Shown one piece after another: positions 26,254-36,145 of a stretch of DNA of 64,000 nt. This stretch comes from DASYTH01 sp036002505. Its GTDB lineage: Bacteria > Actinomycetota > Actinomycetes > Mycobacteriales > Pseudonocardiaceae. A program made the position numbers and the translations under genes. The notes beneath the pieces were generated by a model. The model ran no database searches and was not told where the DNA came from. It saw nothing but the letters and a program-made list of their open reading frames with translations. Each line of letters begins with the position of its first letter. Positions within the stretch are counted from its first letter, which is position 1. The stretch covers positions 1-64,000 of the forward strand of contig NZ_DASYTH010000335.1 in the NCBI RefSeq assembly GCF_036002505.1, given 5' to 3'.

Positions 26254-27342
26254 GTGACCACCACACCAGCAGCCCGCTTCGGCGTCGTCGGCAGTGGCTG
26301 GCGTACGCAGTTCTTCCTGCGCCTGGCGCGCATGGCCCCCGAACACCTGGCCGTCACCGGCGTGGTGACTCGCAGCGCCGAGCGAGCGGCAGAGATCGAG
26401 GCTGCGTGGGACGTACCCACGTTTCGCGCACTCCCGGATCTCGCCGCGGCGACGAAGTCCGACTTCGTGGTGGCGTCCGTCCCGTGGTCGGTCACCCCGC
26501 AGATCACGACTGATGCCGTCGCCCTCGGCCTGCACGTCCTGGCGGAGACCCCGCCGGCGCCCGACGCGGCGGGTCTCCGCCAGCTATGGCAGGCGGTCGG
26601 CGCGAGCCGACGCGTACAGGTGGCCGAGCAGTATCTGCTCATGCCCGGACACGCCGCCCGGCTGGCGGTGCTGCGCCAAGGCATCCTCGGCGACGTCACA
26701 TCGGTGCAGGTCAGTTCGACTCACCTGTACCACGCAACCTCGATGATCCGGCACATGCTCGGCGTCGGCTTCGAGCCCGCAACCATCATCGCGCGCACCT
26801 TCCGCGCCCCACTTGTCAACCCTTTGTCGCCGGACGGCTGGACCCAGTCCGACGAACCCGAGGAGCTCGGCACCACCATCGCGATGCTCGACTTCGGCGG
26901 CAGCCGGTCGGGCCTCTACGACTTCACCGACAACCAGTGGTGGAACCCGCTGCGGGCGCGTCGCATCGTCATCCGCGGCTCGCGCGGGGAAATAGTCGAC
27001 GACACCGTAGTGCGGTTAGCCGACGGCACCACACCGGTGGCCTCCGCGCTCACCCGCCGCCAGCTCGGTATCGACCTCAACCTGGAGGGGACCGAGCTGG
27101 CCCACATCAGCTTCGACGGCCGGGTGCTCTACCGGAATCCCTTCCCAGGAGCACGTTTCTCTGACGACGACCTAGCGGTCGCGGCCATCCTGCGGGACAC
27201 CGGACGCTGGGCCCGCGGCGACGGGCCGGAGCCATACCCGCTAGCCGAGGCGTGCCAGGATCACTTGCTGGGCCTGGCCATTGAAGAAGCGGCACGTACC
27301 GGGAGGCCCGTCACCACACAGCGGGAGAACTGGGCCTCCTGA
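26254..27342 (+). CDS. Gfo/Idh/MocA-family protein 2, with a changed catalytic motif
   Basis: 362 residues from GTG 26254. The Rossmann start (GVVGSGWRTQFF) and the C-terminal sheet domain are complete. The usual EKP motif reads ETP (residues 98-100), so the lysine that normally assists hydride transfer is replaced by Thr99. Downstream, STHLYHATSMIRHMLGVG supplies histidines. It may be a non-oxidising homologue, use other residues, or serve as a partner subunit for the first Gfo/Idh protein. It is the last gene of the operon. Confidence 0.8.
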   Translation: MTTTPAARFGVVGSGWRTQFFLRLARMAPEHLAVTGVVTRSAERAAEIEAAWDVPTFRALPDLAAATKSDFVVASVPWSVTPQITTDAVALGLHVLAETPPAPDAAGLRQLWQAVGASRRVQVAEQYLLMPGHAARLAVLRQGILGDVTSVQVSSTHLYHATSMIRHMLGVGFEPATIIARTFRAPLVNPLSPDGWTQSDEPEELGTTIAMLDFGGSRSGLYDFTDNQWWNPLRARRIVIRGSRGEIVDDTVVRLADGTTPVASALTRRQLGIDLNLEGTELAHISFDGRVLYRNPFPGARFSDDDLAVAAILRDTGRWARGDGPEPYPLAEACQDHLLGLAIEEAARTGRPVTTQRENWAS

Positions 27343-27742
27343 GCCGATCCAGGTCCGCTACCGTGCTCGGCGTGGACCCGCTCGGCGGGTCGGCGTGCAC
27401 CCCAATCGGGGTCCTCGGCGGACTGATCAACGGTATGAACGAGCCGCGTAGAAGGGCTCAGCTGAGGATCGGTGACAGGGCGGCTGCCGCCGGCCTGGGC
27501 GAGCACGACATTCTCGCGTCCGATCGCCTGGGGTCACGGCGAGAGCGGTGACGCCGTGCTCGCGGAGTTCTTCGGCCCGCGCGAGGCACGCCGCAATTGG
27601 GCGGAGACGAAGCTGACGAATATGCGCCGAAGGCTACCGCAGAGTAATACTCGTGGGTAGCGTGCGTAGCGAGGTCCAGCGGAGATGCGGAGCGGAGCAT
27701 CTTCGCGGGGTGCTAGCCGTACTCGGGTCAAGGGGGTAAGCG
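27343..27742 (+). other. Gene-free gap before the acyl-CoA dehydrogenase
   Basis: About 400 bases with no supported gene. A short near-palindrome, TACTCGTGGGTA (27648-27659), lies 84 bases before the next start and could be a TetR-type operator. That guess rests on shape alone. Confidence 0.35.
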
Positions 27743-29647
27743 GTGACCACGACGCAGCGCAAGCCAGCCGACGTTTCGGAGAAGCAGGCGCGGCAGGTAG
27801 CCGAGGCCGCTCGCGACTCCGAGTGGCGCAAGCCGAGCTTCGGCAAGGAACTGTTCCTCGGGCGGTTCCGGCTCCACCTGATCGATCCGTGGCCCGCCGC
27901 GGAGCCCCGTCCCGACGCGGACGAATACCTCGCCAAGCTGGAGGCGTACGTCCGCTCGGAGGTGGACGGCGCGCGCATCGAGCGGGAGGCCCGCATCCCC
28001 GACGAGGTCTTCCACGGCCTCGCCCAGCTCGGCGCGTTCGGCATGAAGATCGACAAGGAGTACGGCGGCCTCGGGCTTTCCAACCTTCACTACTGCAAGG
28101 CGTTGACGCTCGTCGGCTCGGTCAACCCCGCCATCAGCGCGCTCCTGTCCGCGCACCAGTCGATCGGCGTGCCGCAGCCGCTCAAGCTTTTCGGCACTCC
28201 TGCGCAGAAGAAGGCGTTCCTGCCCCGGCTGGCGGCGGGCGAGGTGTCCGCGTTCCTGCTAACCGAGCCAGACGTCGGGTCCGACCCGGCGCGCTTGGGC
28301 ACCGTCGCCGAGCCCGTCGAGGGGGGCTACCGGCTCAACGGGGTGAAGCTGTGGGCCACCAACGGTACGGTCGCCACCCTGCTGGTCGTGATGGCCCGGG
28401 TGCCGGACAAGGGCATCACCGCGTTCGTGGTGGAGGGCGACGCGCCGGGCATCACGGTGGAACGGCGTAACGAGTTCCTCGGCCTGCGTGGGCTGGAAAA
28501 CAGCGTGACCCGGTTCCACGACGTGTTCGTGCCGGAGGAGAACGTCATCGGTGGCCTTGGCAAGGGCCTCAAGGTCGCGCTGATGACGCTCAACACCGGC
28601 CGGCTGTCGCTGCCCGCGATGTGCGTCGGCGCGGGTAAGTGGTCGCTCAACATCACGCGCGAGTGGTCGGCGAAGCGGGTCCAGTGGGGCCGCCCGGTCG
28701 GGCAGCACGAGGCCGTAGCCAAGAAGATCGCATTCATCGCGGCTACCACGTACGCAATGGAGTCCATGTTGGACCTCTGTTGCGTGATCGCCGATGATGA
28801 CCGCAACGACATCCGCATCGAAGCCGCGCTGGTCAAGCTCTTCGCCAGCGAGATGGCCTGGCAGGTCGCCGACGAGCTGATCCAGATCCGCGGCGGCCGC
28901 GGCTACGAGAAGGCCGAATCGCTGGCCGCCCGTGGCGAACGCGCGGTCGAGGCCGAGCAGATCCTCCGCGACCTGCGGATCAATCGCATCTTCGAAGGCT
29001 CCACGGAGATCATGCACCTGCTCATCGCCCGCGAGGCGGTCGACGCGCACCTCTCGGTCGCCGGCGACATCATCGACCCGGACGCTGGGCTCGGCCGCAA
29101 GGCACGGGCCGGGGCGCGGGCCGGCGCCTTCTACGCGCGGTGGCTGCCGACCCTGGCGGTTGGTCGCGGCCAGGTGCCGACGGGGTACGGCGAGTTCGGT
29201 CCGCTCGCCGCTCACCTGAGGTACGTCGAGCGGGCCTCGCGTAAGCTCGCCCGGTCGACGTTCTACGCGATGTCGCGCTGGCAGGGCAAGCTGGAGCGCA
29301 AGCAAGGCTTCCTCGGTCGCATCGTCGACATTGGAGCGGAGCTGTTCGCGATGTCGGCGGTGTGCGTGCGCGCTCGCGCGGAGCGGCAGGACCGGCCCGA
29401 GGGCGTGGAGCTGGCCGATCTCTTCTGCCAGCAGGCGCGGCTGCGGGCGGAGGCCCTGTTCGCGGCGCTCTGGGACAACACCGACTCGCTGGATGTGAAG
29501 GTCGCGCGGCGCGTGCTGGACGGGCGGTACGCCTTCCTGGAGGAGGGCATCGTCACCTCGCCGACCGACAGCGCCTGGGTGGCCGCGTGGCAGCCGGGCC
29601 CGGCCACGGTGGACGACGTGCGCCGCCGGATCCCGCCAGCTGCGTGA
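27743..29647 (+). CDS. Acyl-CoA dehydrogenase, long (VLCAD/ACAD9-like)
   Basis: 634 residues from GTG 27743. It has the standard ACAD core: FGMKIDKEYGGLGLSN, FLLTEPDVGSDPARL (FAD/substrate loop), GVKLWATNGTVA, and RINRIFEGSTEIMH at the end of the core. A C-terminal extension of about 180 residues after residue 450 is helical, as in membrane-associated very-long-chain types. It oxidises an acyl-CoA in beta-oxidation with FAD. There is no electron-transfer flavoprotein or other beta-oxidation gene nearby, and a clean single-gene unit is likely. Confidence 0.92.
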   Translation: MTTTQRKPADVSEKQARQVAEAARDSEWRKPSFGKELFLGRFRLHLIDPWPAAEPRPDADEYLAKLEAYVRSEVDGARIEREARIPDEVFHGLAQLGAFGMKIDKEYGGLGLSNLHYCKALTLVGSVNPAISALLSAHQSIGVPQPLKLFGTPAQKKAFLPRLAAGEVSAFLLTEPDVGSDPARLGTVAEPVEGGYRLNGVKLWATNGTVATLLVVMARVPDKGITAFVVEGDAPGITVERRNEFLGLRGLENSVTRFHDVFVPEENVIGGLGKGLKVALMTLNTGRLSLPAMCVGAGKWSLNITREWSAKRVQWGRPVGQHEAVAKKIAFIAATTYAMESMLDLCCVIADDDRNDIRIEAALVKLFASEMAWQVADELIQIRGGRGYEKAESLAARGERAVEAEQILRDLRINRIFEGSTEIMHLLIAREAVDAHLSVAGDIIDPDAGLGRKARAGARAGAFYARWLPTLAVGRGQVPTGYGEFGPLAAHLRYVERASRKLARSTFYAMSRWQGKLERKQGFLGRIVDIGAELFAMSAVCVRARAERQDRPEGVELADLFCQQARLRAEALFAALWDNTDSLDVKVARRVLDGRYAFLEEGIVTSPTDSAWVAAWQPGPATVDDVRRRIPPAA

Positions 29648-29745
29648 TCATCTCGCTCGTGCCCTCGGCGTAACGCCCTCGCGGTTGCGACGTCAACGCG
29701 CGAGACCCCGAGCGCGGGCAACCCCAGGGGTAGCTGACACAGCAG

Positions 29746-29811
29746 GTGCCGTTCGAGATGGTCGATGCCGTGCTGGCCGAGACGCGCACGGGGCAGCGCC
29801 GCGTCTGGGAT
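29746..29811 (+). pseudogene. N-terminal fragment of an IS4-type transposase
   Basis: Twenty-two codons reading VPFEMVDAVLAETRT, then GQRRVWDV, match the opening of actinobacterial IS4-family transposases as I remember them. The frame is then lost. No inverted repeats or other transposase parts are visible, so this is only a scar. Confidence 0.45.
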
Positions 29812-29891
29812 GTAAGGGCATCTGAAGGAAACCGTAAGCGCGGCCCGGCAGCGTTCGGGGTGTCAAACCGAGCACTCCCCGGGAGGATGTC

Positions 29892-30446
29892 ATGCGCAAG
29901 CTCATCAACTCGACCTACATCACCCTCGACGGCGTCATCCAAGACCCCGCGTGGACCATGCCGTACTTCGACGACGAGGCCTCCGCCTTCGCCGCCGAAC
30001 AGACGAACGGCGCCGACGCGCTGCTGATGGGCCGTGCCACCTACGACGTCATGTCCGCCTCGTGGCCGACCCGGGACGAGAGCGACCCGAGCACCGGCGC
30101 GGCCTACTTCAACCACGTCAAGAAGTACGTCGCATCAACCACCCTGACGGACCCCACGTGGAACAACACCGAGGTGCTGCAAGGCGACCTGGTCGAGGAG
30201 GTCACCAAGCTCAAGGCTCAGGACGGCAAGGACATCCTGCAGTACGGGTTCGGTTCGGTCACCACCCAGCTGATCAAGGCGGGGCTGCTGGACGAGGTCC
30301 GGTTCTGGATCCATCCGGTTCTCGAAGGCGGCGACAGCGTCACCGCGCCGTTGACCGGTTTCAAGGCGTCGTTCGACCTGGCCGACACCAAGGTCATGAA
30401 GAGTGGCGTGATCATCGCGTGCTACCGGCCGACGGCGGCCGAGTGA
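29892..30446 (+). CDS. RibD C-terminal/DHFR-like reductase domain protein
   Basis: 184 residues; strong ggaggatgtc before ATG 29892. Typical features of the stand-alone RibD_C family are RKLINSTYITLDGVIQDP, ALLMGRATYDVMSASWP, the NADPH-site ILQYGFGSVTTQLIKAGLLDEV, and WIHPVLEGG. These proteins reduce an unknown substrate in the cytosol and are common in actinobacteria. Convergent with the SARP remnant, with a shared hairpin terminator at its end. Confidence 0.9.
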   Translation: MRKLINSTYITLDGVIQDPAWTMPYFDDEASAFAAEQTNGADALLMGRATYDVMSASWPTRDESDPSTGAAYFNHVKKYVASTTLTDPTWNNTEVLQGDLVEEVTKLKAQDGKDILQYGFGSVTTQLIKAGLLDEVRFWIHPVLEGGDSVTAPLTGFKASFDLADTKVMKSGVIIACYRPTAAE

Positions 30447-30457
30447 GCGCAGATCGA

Positions 30458-31729
30458 TCAGACCAGGGCCCGGGCCTCCCCCGGGCCCAGGTCGTGTCCC
30501 TCGGCGACCAACGCGTCGAAGCGCTCACGCCCGAGGGCAGCGACCAGGCGGGAGGTGATCCGGTCCAGGTCGTCGCGCTCCGCAGGTGCGGTGGTGAAGT
30601 CGGCGGCCGACCGGGCGGCGGCCGCGGCGCCCAGGAGGCGGGCCGCGACCTCCGGGTCGCCGGCCGCCGACGCCAGGCCCTCCAGGGCGGTTATCGTGTC
30701 ACGGGGCGCGCCCATCGCCTGCGCCGCCTGGAACGCCTCGAGGTGTAGGGCCAGCCCGGCCGCCGGGTCACCGCCCTGTTCGGCCGCATAACCCAGCTCG
30801 ACCAGGACCATCGGCAGGTACAGCGCCGGCTGGTTCTCCTGGCGGCCCAGCTCCGCCAGGTGTTGCAGGTGAGTGACGGCGACGTCGAGCTTGCGGTCGC
30901 GGCGGGCCGCAAAGCCGAGGCTCAGCTCCGCGAAGACGATCGCGGCCGGCGCGCCCTGCTCGACCGCGAGCCGGTACGCACGGTCGGCCAGCTCGCGGGC
31001 CCGCGGGTAGTCGCGGGTCTGCACGGCGATCCAGGCGAGCCAGGACAGCTTGCTGCCGACCTCCGGCCAGAGTTCCAGTTCCTCGGCCCAGCGCAGGCCC
31101 TCCTCATGCAGGGCGGCGGCACGGTCGTAATCGCCGATCAGCTCGGCCAGGCCGCCGACCCAGTCGGTTGCCTGCAGGCGGCCCCAGAGGTCGCCGAGCC
31201 CGGCGAACAACCCGGCGCTGCGGTTGCCGTCGCGTTCCAGGGCCGCCAGGTCGCCGGCGGCGTGGGCCAGCTTGGCCCGGGAGACGAGCACGGCGGCCGC
31301 TGTCCACTCGTCGCCGCCGCCGAGGGCGTCGTCCAGCAACGCGGACGCGAGCGCCAGCTCGGAACGGTCGATCAGCGCGTGGGCCACGAACCAGGTGACC
31401 CGGCTGTCCGCGTACCCGGAAAGGGTTGATCGTATCTCGGCGGGTGAGACGGGGTCGCCCTGGAGCAACGCGAAGCCGGCCCGCCACGCCGCGGCCCGGG
31501 CGCGTGCCGCGGCGTCTCCGTCCAGCGCAAGTGCGGCCCGGGCCTCGGTGAAGCGACCGCGCAGGAACCAGTACCACGTCAGAGCGTTGGCGAGGCGCAG
31601 CCCGCCGCCATTGGCGAGCGCCGACCGCAGGTTTGCGGTCTCGGCGTCGAGCCGGGCCAGCCAAACTTTCGTGTCATCCCACCGTCCGCGGAGTCCGGCC
31701 CGCGTCCCGGAAACCCCGGGGGAACGGGA
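30458..31729 (-). pseudogene. C-terminal remnant of a SARP/AfsR-type regulator
   Basis: The open frame starts nowhere convincing. Homology begins at about 31660 with WLARLDAETANLRSALANGG and continues through LTWYWFLRGRFTEARAAL and TPR-like helices to the end (RERFDALVAEGHDLGPGEA). This is the last 400 or so residues of a BTAD/AfsR-type regulator. The DNA-binding, BTAD and NB-ARC parts are absent. The frame is delimited upstream by the stop codon of the next small gene. A translated product from 31468 would have TPR repeats only. Confidence 0.7.
30466..30488. terminator. Hairpin terminator between convergent genes
   Basis: GGGCCCGGG and CCCGGGCCC form a perfect 9-bp stem with a 5-nt loop just after the reductase stop. 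It overlaps the last codons of the minus-strand remnant. It can act in both directions; no T tract is present. Confidence 0.55.
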
Positions 31730-32002
31730 TCAGGCGGCGACCAGCTCCCGATCGGGCTCCAGGCGTCGTGACCCGTAGACGGTCACCACCACACCCCGCG
31801 CCCAGCGCATGCGCGAGGCTGCGGTCTCCGGGTAGTCGCCGTAAGCGCCGGCCATCGTGGCCACGCAGCCACGCGTGCCACCGCAGGCGCGCAGGGCTCC
31901 GGCGATGGCGGCGTCGACGACGGGACCGCTGGGTCGGGAACCGGCCGGCAGGTCGCTGGCAAACAGGGCGGCGGCGCGGGCGGCGAGCAGTTGGCTTCGC
32001 AT
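31730..32002 (-). CDS. Small conserved actinobacterial protein
   Basis: 90 residues from ATG 32002, with a cggag site upstream; the longer frame to 32365 is low-complexity. The pattern MRSQLLAARAAALFASDL, then AAIAGALRACGGTRGCVATM and AYGDYPETAASRMRWA, is that of a widespread small actinobacterial protein as I remember it. It has two helices with conserved glycines and cysteines, and no membrane segment. The function is unknown. Confidence 0.65.
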   Translation of the reverse strand: MRSQLLAARAAALFASDLPAGSRPSGPVVDAAIAGALRACGGTRGCVATMAGAYGDYPETAASRMRWARGVVVTVYGSRRLEPDRELVAA

Positions 32003-32207
32003 GTCGATCAACTCCGATCTCGTGGAAGATACGGCCTCAGCGTGACCCACCGGCGACACTGATCGCCTCCGGGATTCCGCCGGACATCGATTGCCCCGCC
32101 ACCCAGGGGACCCTTGGCGCGACGATCGGGGTAATCCCGCGGTCAGGACCCTAGGGCAACGCAGGACAGGCCCAGCTCGACGCAAGTGCTTGCACGCCGT
32201 CTCTGCG

Positions 32208-32621
32208 TTGGCGACCACGACCGCGAAGATCAGCTTCCAGGGTGTCGGCAAGGTGTTCGCCGCCCGCGGTCGTACGGTGACCGCCCTCGACGACATCTCC
32301 TTCGATGTCCCAAACCGGAGAGTTCGTGGTCCTGGTCGGACCGAGCGGCTGCGGCAAGTCCACACTGCTGGACCTGCTGTGCGGGCTGTCTGCCCCGACC
32401 TCGGGCCAGATCCTGGTGGACGGGATGCCGGTGAGCGGGCCCGGCCTGGACCGGGGCATCGTATTCCAGCAGTACGCGCTGCTGCCCTGGCGTACCGCGC
32501 AGGGCAACGTCGAGTTCGGGCTGGAGGCCAACGGTCTGCCGCGGCAGCAGCGAGTCGCGGGCCCGCGAGTTCCTGGACCTCGTCGGCCTGGCTGGCTTCG
32601 GTGTGCTGGCCTCCGGGTCTA
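32208..32621 (+). pseudogene. Broken ABC ATPase (SsuB/TauB type)
   Basis: The first part, in one frame, reads AKISFQGVGKVFAARGRTVT, ALDDISFDV. After a frameshift near 32310 it continues as EFVVLVGPSGCGKSTLLDLL (Walker A) and GIVFQQYALLPWRTAQGNVEFG (Q-loop). A second frame change follows near 32555, and the gene ends before the signature motif and Walker B. It is therefore an N-terminal third of a nitrate/sulfonate/taurine-type importer ATPase, frameshifted twice and abutting the end of the dehydratase gene. Confidence 0.8.
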
Positions 32622-34301
32622 GGCGCAGACGGCGCCCGTGGCGGCGGAGCCGACCAGCCTGGCGTATTTCGCGAGTACGCCGGAGGTGTAGCGCGGCGCC
32701 GGTGGGGTCCACCCCTGCCGTCGAAGCGCCAGCTCGTCCGCGTCGACGAGCAGGTCGAGGGTGCGGGTGCGCATGTCGAGGCGGATCATGTCGCCGTCGC
32801 GGACCAGCGCCATCGGACCGCCCTTGGAAGCCTCGGGGGTGGCGTGTCCGATGCATGGGCCGGTGGTACCACCGGAGAACCGCCCGTCGGTGATCAGCAG
32901 CACGTCCTTGCCCAGGCCGGCACCCTTGATCGCACCGGTGATCGCGAGCATTTCCCGCATGCCCGGGCCGCCGTGGGGCCCCTCGTACCGGATCACCACG
33001 ACGTCACCGGGCCGGATCTCGTCGCGGGTGAGCGCCTGCATCGCGAACTTCTCGTCGTCGAAGACCTTCGCCCGGCCCTCGAAGACGGTGCTCTCCAACC
33101 CGGCGCTCTTGACGACCGCGCCGTCGGGGACCAGCGATCCTCGCAGAATGGTCAGGCCGCCCGTCTTGTGGATGGGGTTGTCGATGGCGTGGAGGATCTT
33201 CCCGTCCGGGTCGGGTGGGGTGATCTCGGCGAGGTTGTCCGCCATGGTCTTTCCGGTGACGGTGAGGCAGTCGCCGTGCAGCAGACCGGCGTCGAGTAGC
33301 GCCTTCATGACCACCGGCACCCCGCCGACGGTATCGACGTCGTTCATGACATAGCGACCGAACGGTTTCACGTCGGCCAGGTGCGGGGTTCGGTCGCCGA
33401 TCCGGTTGAAGTCGTCGAGGGTCAGCTCGACGCGGGCCTCGTTGGCGATCGCCAGCAGGTGCAGCACCGCATTGGTGGAGCCACCGAGTGCCATCACGAC
33501 CGTAATGGCGTTTTCGAATGCCTCACGGGTCAGGATCTGCCGTGCCGTGATGCCCTGGTCGATGAGCCGGACGACCGCCTCACCGGAGCGCAGCGCGTAC
33601 TCGTCGCGGCGGCGGTCCGGTGCCGGCGGCGAGGCGCTGCCCGGCAGCGACATGCCCAGCGCCTCGGCCGCGCTGGCCATGGTGTTGGCGGTGAACATGC
33701 CCGCGCAGGCGCCCTCGCCCGGGCAGGCCGCGCGTTCGATCGCGTCCAACTCCTCGCGCGTGATCTTTCCGAGTGCGCAGGCGCCGACGCCCTCGAACAC
33801 GTCGACGATGGTCAGGTCCCGGTCCCCGAGCCGACCGGGCAGGATTGAACCCGCGTACAGGAATACCGCGGCCAGGTCCAGGCGCGCGGCGGCCATCAGC
33901 ATGCCCGGCTCGGACTTGTCGCATCCGGCGAGCAGGACAGCGCCGTCGAATCGTTCGGCGTGCATGACGCACTCCACCGAATCTGCGATCACCTCACGGC
34001 TTACCAGCGACGCCCGCATCCCCTCGTGGCCCATCGAGATGCCGTCCGACACCGAGATCGTGGCGAACTCCAGCGGAAACCCGCCGGCCGCGCGTACTCC
34101 GTCCTTGGCTCGCTTCGCGAGCCGGTCCAGCGACAGGTTGCACGGCGTGATCTCGTTCCACGACGAGGCCACCCCGATCTGCGGCTTGACGAAATCCTCG
34201 TCGGTCATACCGACCGCCCGAAGCATCGCACGCGCCGGCGCACGCTCGAATCCGCGAGTGACCTCATGACTGCGCGGCTGGCGTTCCACAGCTCCACCCA
34301 T
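32619..34301 (-). CDS. ilvD: Dihydroxy-acid dehydratase
   Basis: 560 residues from ATG 34301 (upstream AAGGT; a longer frame to 34346 exists). The iron-sulfur cysteines are Cys54 (NEITPCN), Cys127 (AGCDKSEPGM) and Cys199 (EGACAGMFTANTM). YEGPHGGPGMREML and RFSGGTTGPCIGH complete the active site. It dehydrates 2,3-dihydroxy-3-methylbutanoate and its homologue in branched-chain amino acid synthesis. No other ilv gene is near. A sugar-acid dehydratase of the same family cannot be fully excluded, but the length and motifs favour IlvD. Confidence 0.9.
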   Translation of the reverse strand: MGGAVERQPRSHEVTRGFERAPARAMLRAVGMTDEDFVKPQIGVASSWNEITPCNLSLDRLAKRAKDGVRAAGGFPLEFATISVSDGISMGHEGMRASLVSREVIADSVECVMHAERFDGAVLLAGCDKSEPGMLMAAARLDLAAVFLYAGSILPGRLGDRDLTIVDVFEGVGACALGKITREELDAIERAACPGEGACAGMFTANTMASAAEALGMSLPGSASPPAPDRRRDEYALRSGEAVVRLIDQGITARQILTREAFENAITVVMALGGSTNAVLHLLAIANEARVELTLDDFNRIGDRTPHLADVKPFGRYVMNDVDTVGGVPVVMKALLDAGLLHGDCLTVTGKTMADNLAEITPPDPDGKILHAIDNPIHKTGGLTILRGSLVPDGAVVKSAGLESTVFEGRAKVFDDEKFAMQALTRDEIRPGDVVVIRYEGPHGGPGMREMLAITGAIKGAGLGKDVLLITDGRFSGGTTGPCIGHATPEASKGGPMALVRDGDMIRLDMRTRTLDLLVDADELALRRQGWTPPAPRYTSGVLAKYARLVGSAATGAVCA

Positions 34302-34542
34302 AGCCGGGACCTTACGACGCCTGCCGCTGCGATGCGACGTCGCCACGATCCAGGATCGTCACGTCCTTCGGGGCGTTGCGGCGCGGCACCCGATTCGCCG
34401 CCTGGCACCGGCAATCTCGATCGGCAGCTGCGGGCGTTGGAGCACGTGCTGACCGAGCGTCGCATGACCGCCGTCGACGCGTTGGGCCGCCTCGCGGATC
34501 CGACGATGCAGGTGGGACCGGCCGGCTTTCCCGCCCCGCGTG

Positions 34543-35871
34543 CTACACGTCATCGGGGGCGCCCGGCTGTGCGGGTACGGGCCGGACGGTGCGGATGACG
34601 AGCGCCGCGACCAGGCTGGCGCTCATCCATACCGCGGCGTACGCAAATCCGACCGTCGGTGACAGGGTGGCCCACAGCAGGCCCACCACGGCAGAGGAGA
34701 GGAGGTCCCCGCCGGCCTGCACAACGCCGAGCAGACCGAAGCCGCTGCCGCGCAACCGGTCGGGCAGCGCGTGGGCGACGAGGGTGGACTCGGCGGTTTC
34801 GGCAAACCCGATCCCGATCCCAGCCAGACAGAACGCGACCAGTAGCCAGGCCCAGTTGTGGGTACCGATCGCGAACCCGGCGTACGCCACGATGTATACG
34901 GCGGCACCGGCCGCGAAGACCATCCGGGCGCCGACCCGGTCGATCACGGTGCCGCCGACGAGGGCGGCCACGGTGGCGAACGCGTTGTGCGCGGCGTAGA
35001 TGAGGATCGCCAGCGAGGTCGCGGCGGCCACCCCGCGCCCGCCGTGGTGCAGCAGGTCGGTGGCGCGCAGGATCAGCAGCGTGGTGGCGATGTTGCCGCA
35101 TTCGAACAGGGCCACCGGCAGCAGCGCGCGGACCAGCCCGTACCCGCGAAGCGCGGACAGGTTGACGGCGAGGCGTCGCCGACCGGCGGGCGCCGCCACG
35201 ACGCGGCTGGCTTCGCGGGCGGCGACGGTGATCGCGATGGCGGCGAACACGCCAGGGATAGCGGCGATCAGCAGGGTCGGGCGGACTCCGATGACGCTGA
35301 CCAGCAACGCGGCCAGCAATGGCCCGACAAGCGCGCCGGCGTTGTCGCCGGCGCGTTCCAGTCCGTAGGCGCGTCCGTAGGCCGAGCGCGGGGCCAAGGT
35401 TGCCAGCAGCGCATCTCTCGCCGGTGAGCGCAGCCCCCGAGCGACCCAAGACCCGGCTCGCAGGATCGCGACCTGCCACACCGCCGTGGCCAGACCGATC
35501 GCGCCGCCTAGCACGGCGGTGCCCAGGTAGCCGCCGCGGGCCAGCCGAGACCGCCAGCGCGGGTCGTCGGCGAGGGGTCCGCCGGCAACCTTGGCGAGGC
35601 CGATCAGGGCGTCGCTGGCGCCTTCGATGAGACCCAGGGCGCCGGCTCCGGCATGCAGGGTGGCGCTGAGGAAGCTAGGCAGGACGGCGGTGGTGATCTC
35701 GTGGCCGGCATCGGAGAAGAAACTCGACGCACCGACACCGGCCACGCCACGGGTCAACCAGCGACCGCCCGCCGGGGTCGCCGCAGCCGGGTTGGCCTCG
35801 TCGCTGTCACCGATCACGGGTGTGCTCCCTGCCAGGTTGTCAGCGTGGGACGCAGCGATTTGGGTCGTCAT
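34543..35871 (-). CDS. MFS transporter
   Basis: 442 residues with 12 predicted membrane helices and an about 40-residue cytosolic N-terminus. The first cytosolic loop (GGPLADDPRWRSRLARGGYLGTAVLG) is a modified MFS motif A. The half-repeat VGGTVIDRVGARMVFAAGA sits at the matching place in the second half. It is probably a drug or metabolite exporter. It stands as a single gene, downstream of which lie about 240 bases without a clear gene before the dehydratase start. Confidence 0.85.
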   Translation of the reverse strand: MTTQIAASHADNLAGSTPVIGDSDEANPAAATPAGGRWLTRGVAGVGASSFFSDAGHEITTAVLPSFLSATLHAGAGALGLIEGASDALIGLAKVAGGPLADDPRWRSRLARGGYLGTAVLGGAIGLATAVWQVAILRAGSWVARGLRSPARDALLATLAPRSAYGRAYGLERAGDNAGALVGPLLAALLVSVIGVRPTLLIAAIPGVFAAIAITVAAREASRVVAAPAGRRRLAVNLSALRGYGLVRALLPVALFECGNIATTLLILRATDLLHHGGRGVAAATSLAILIYAAHNAFATVAALVGGTVIDRVGARMVFAAGAAVYIVAYAGFAIGTHNWAWLLVAFCLAGIGIGFAETAESTLVAHALPDRLRGSGFGLLGVVQAGGDLLSSAVVGLLWATLSPTVGFAYAAVWMSASLVAALVIRTVRPVPAQPGAPDDV

Positions 35872-36145
35872 CCATCAGGATGCGGACCCGCCGTACGCCG
35901 CCGGGCGCGCGATGAGATTCGGCGTCGCGAACCGCGCGCCGGCGGTCGCGCGCTGCGGTGCCAGCCGCGTCGCTCAGTCCATGGAGGCACATGCGCGCCG
36001 CCTCCCACCTGACAAGGTACGTACGCCACCGCCACAGACCATGACCCGGTACGGCTGACCGCGGTGCTCGGCCAACCACCTCGACGTCATCGGCCGGCTC
36101 GCCGACGCTGCCGGCCTCGCGGTCGCGGTCGCCCGGGTCAGCCGT

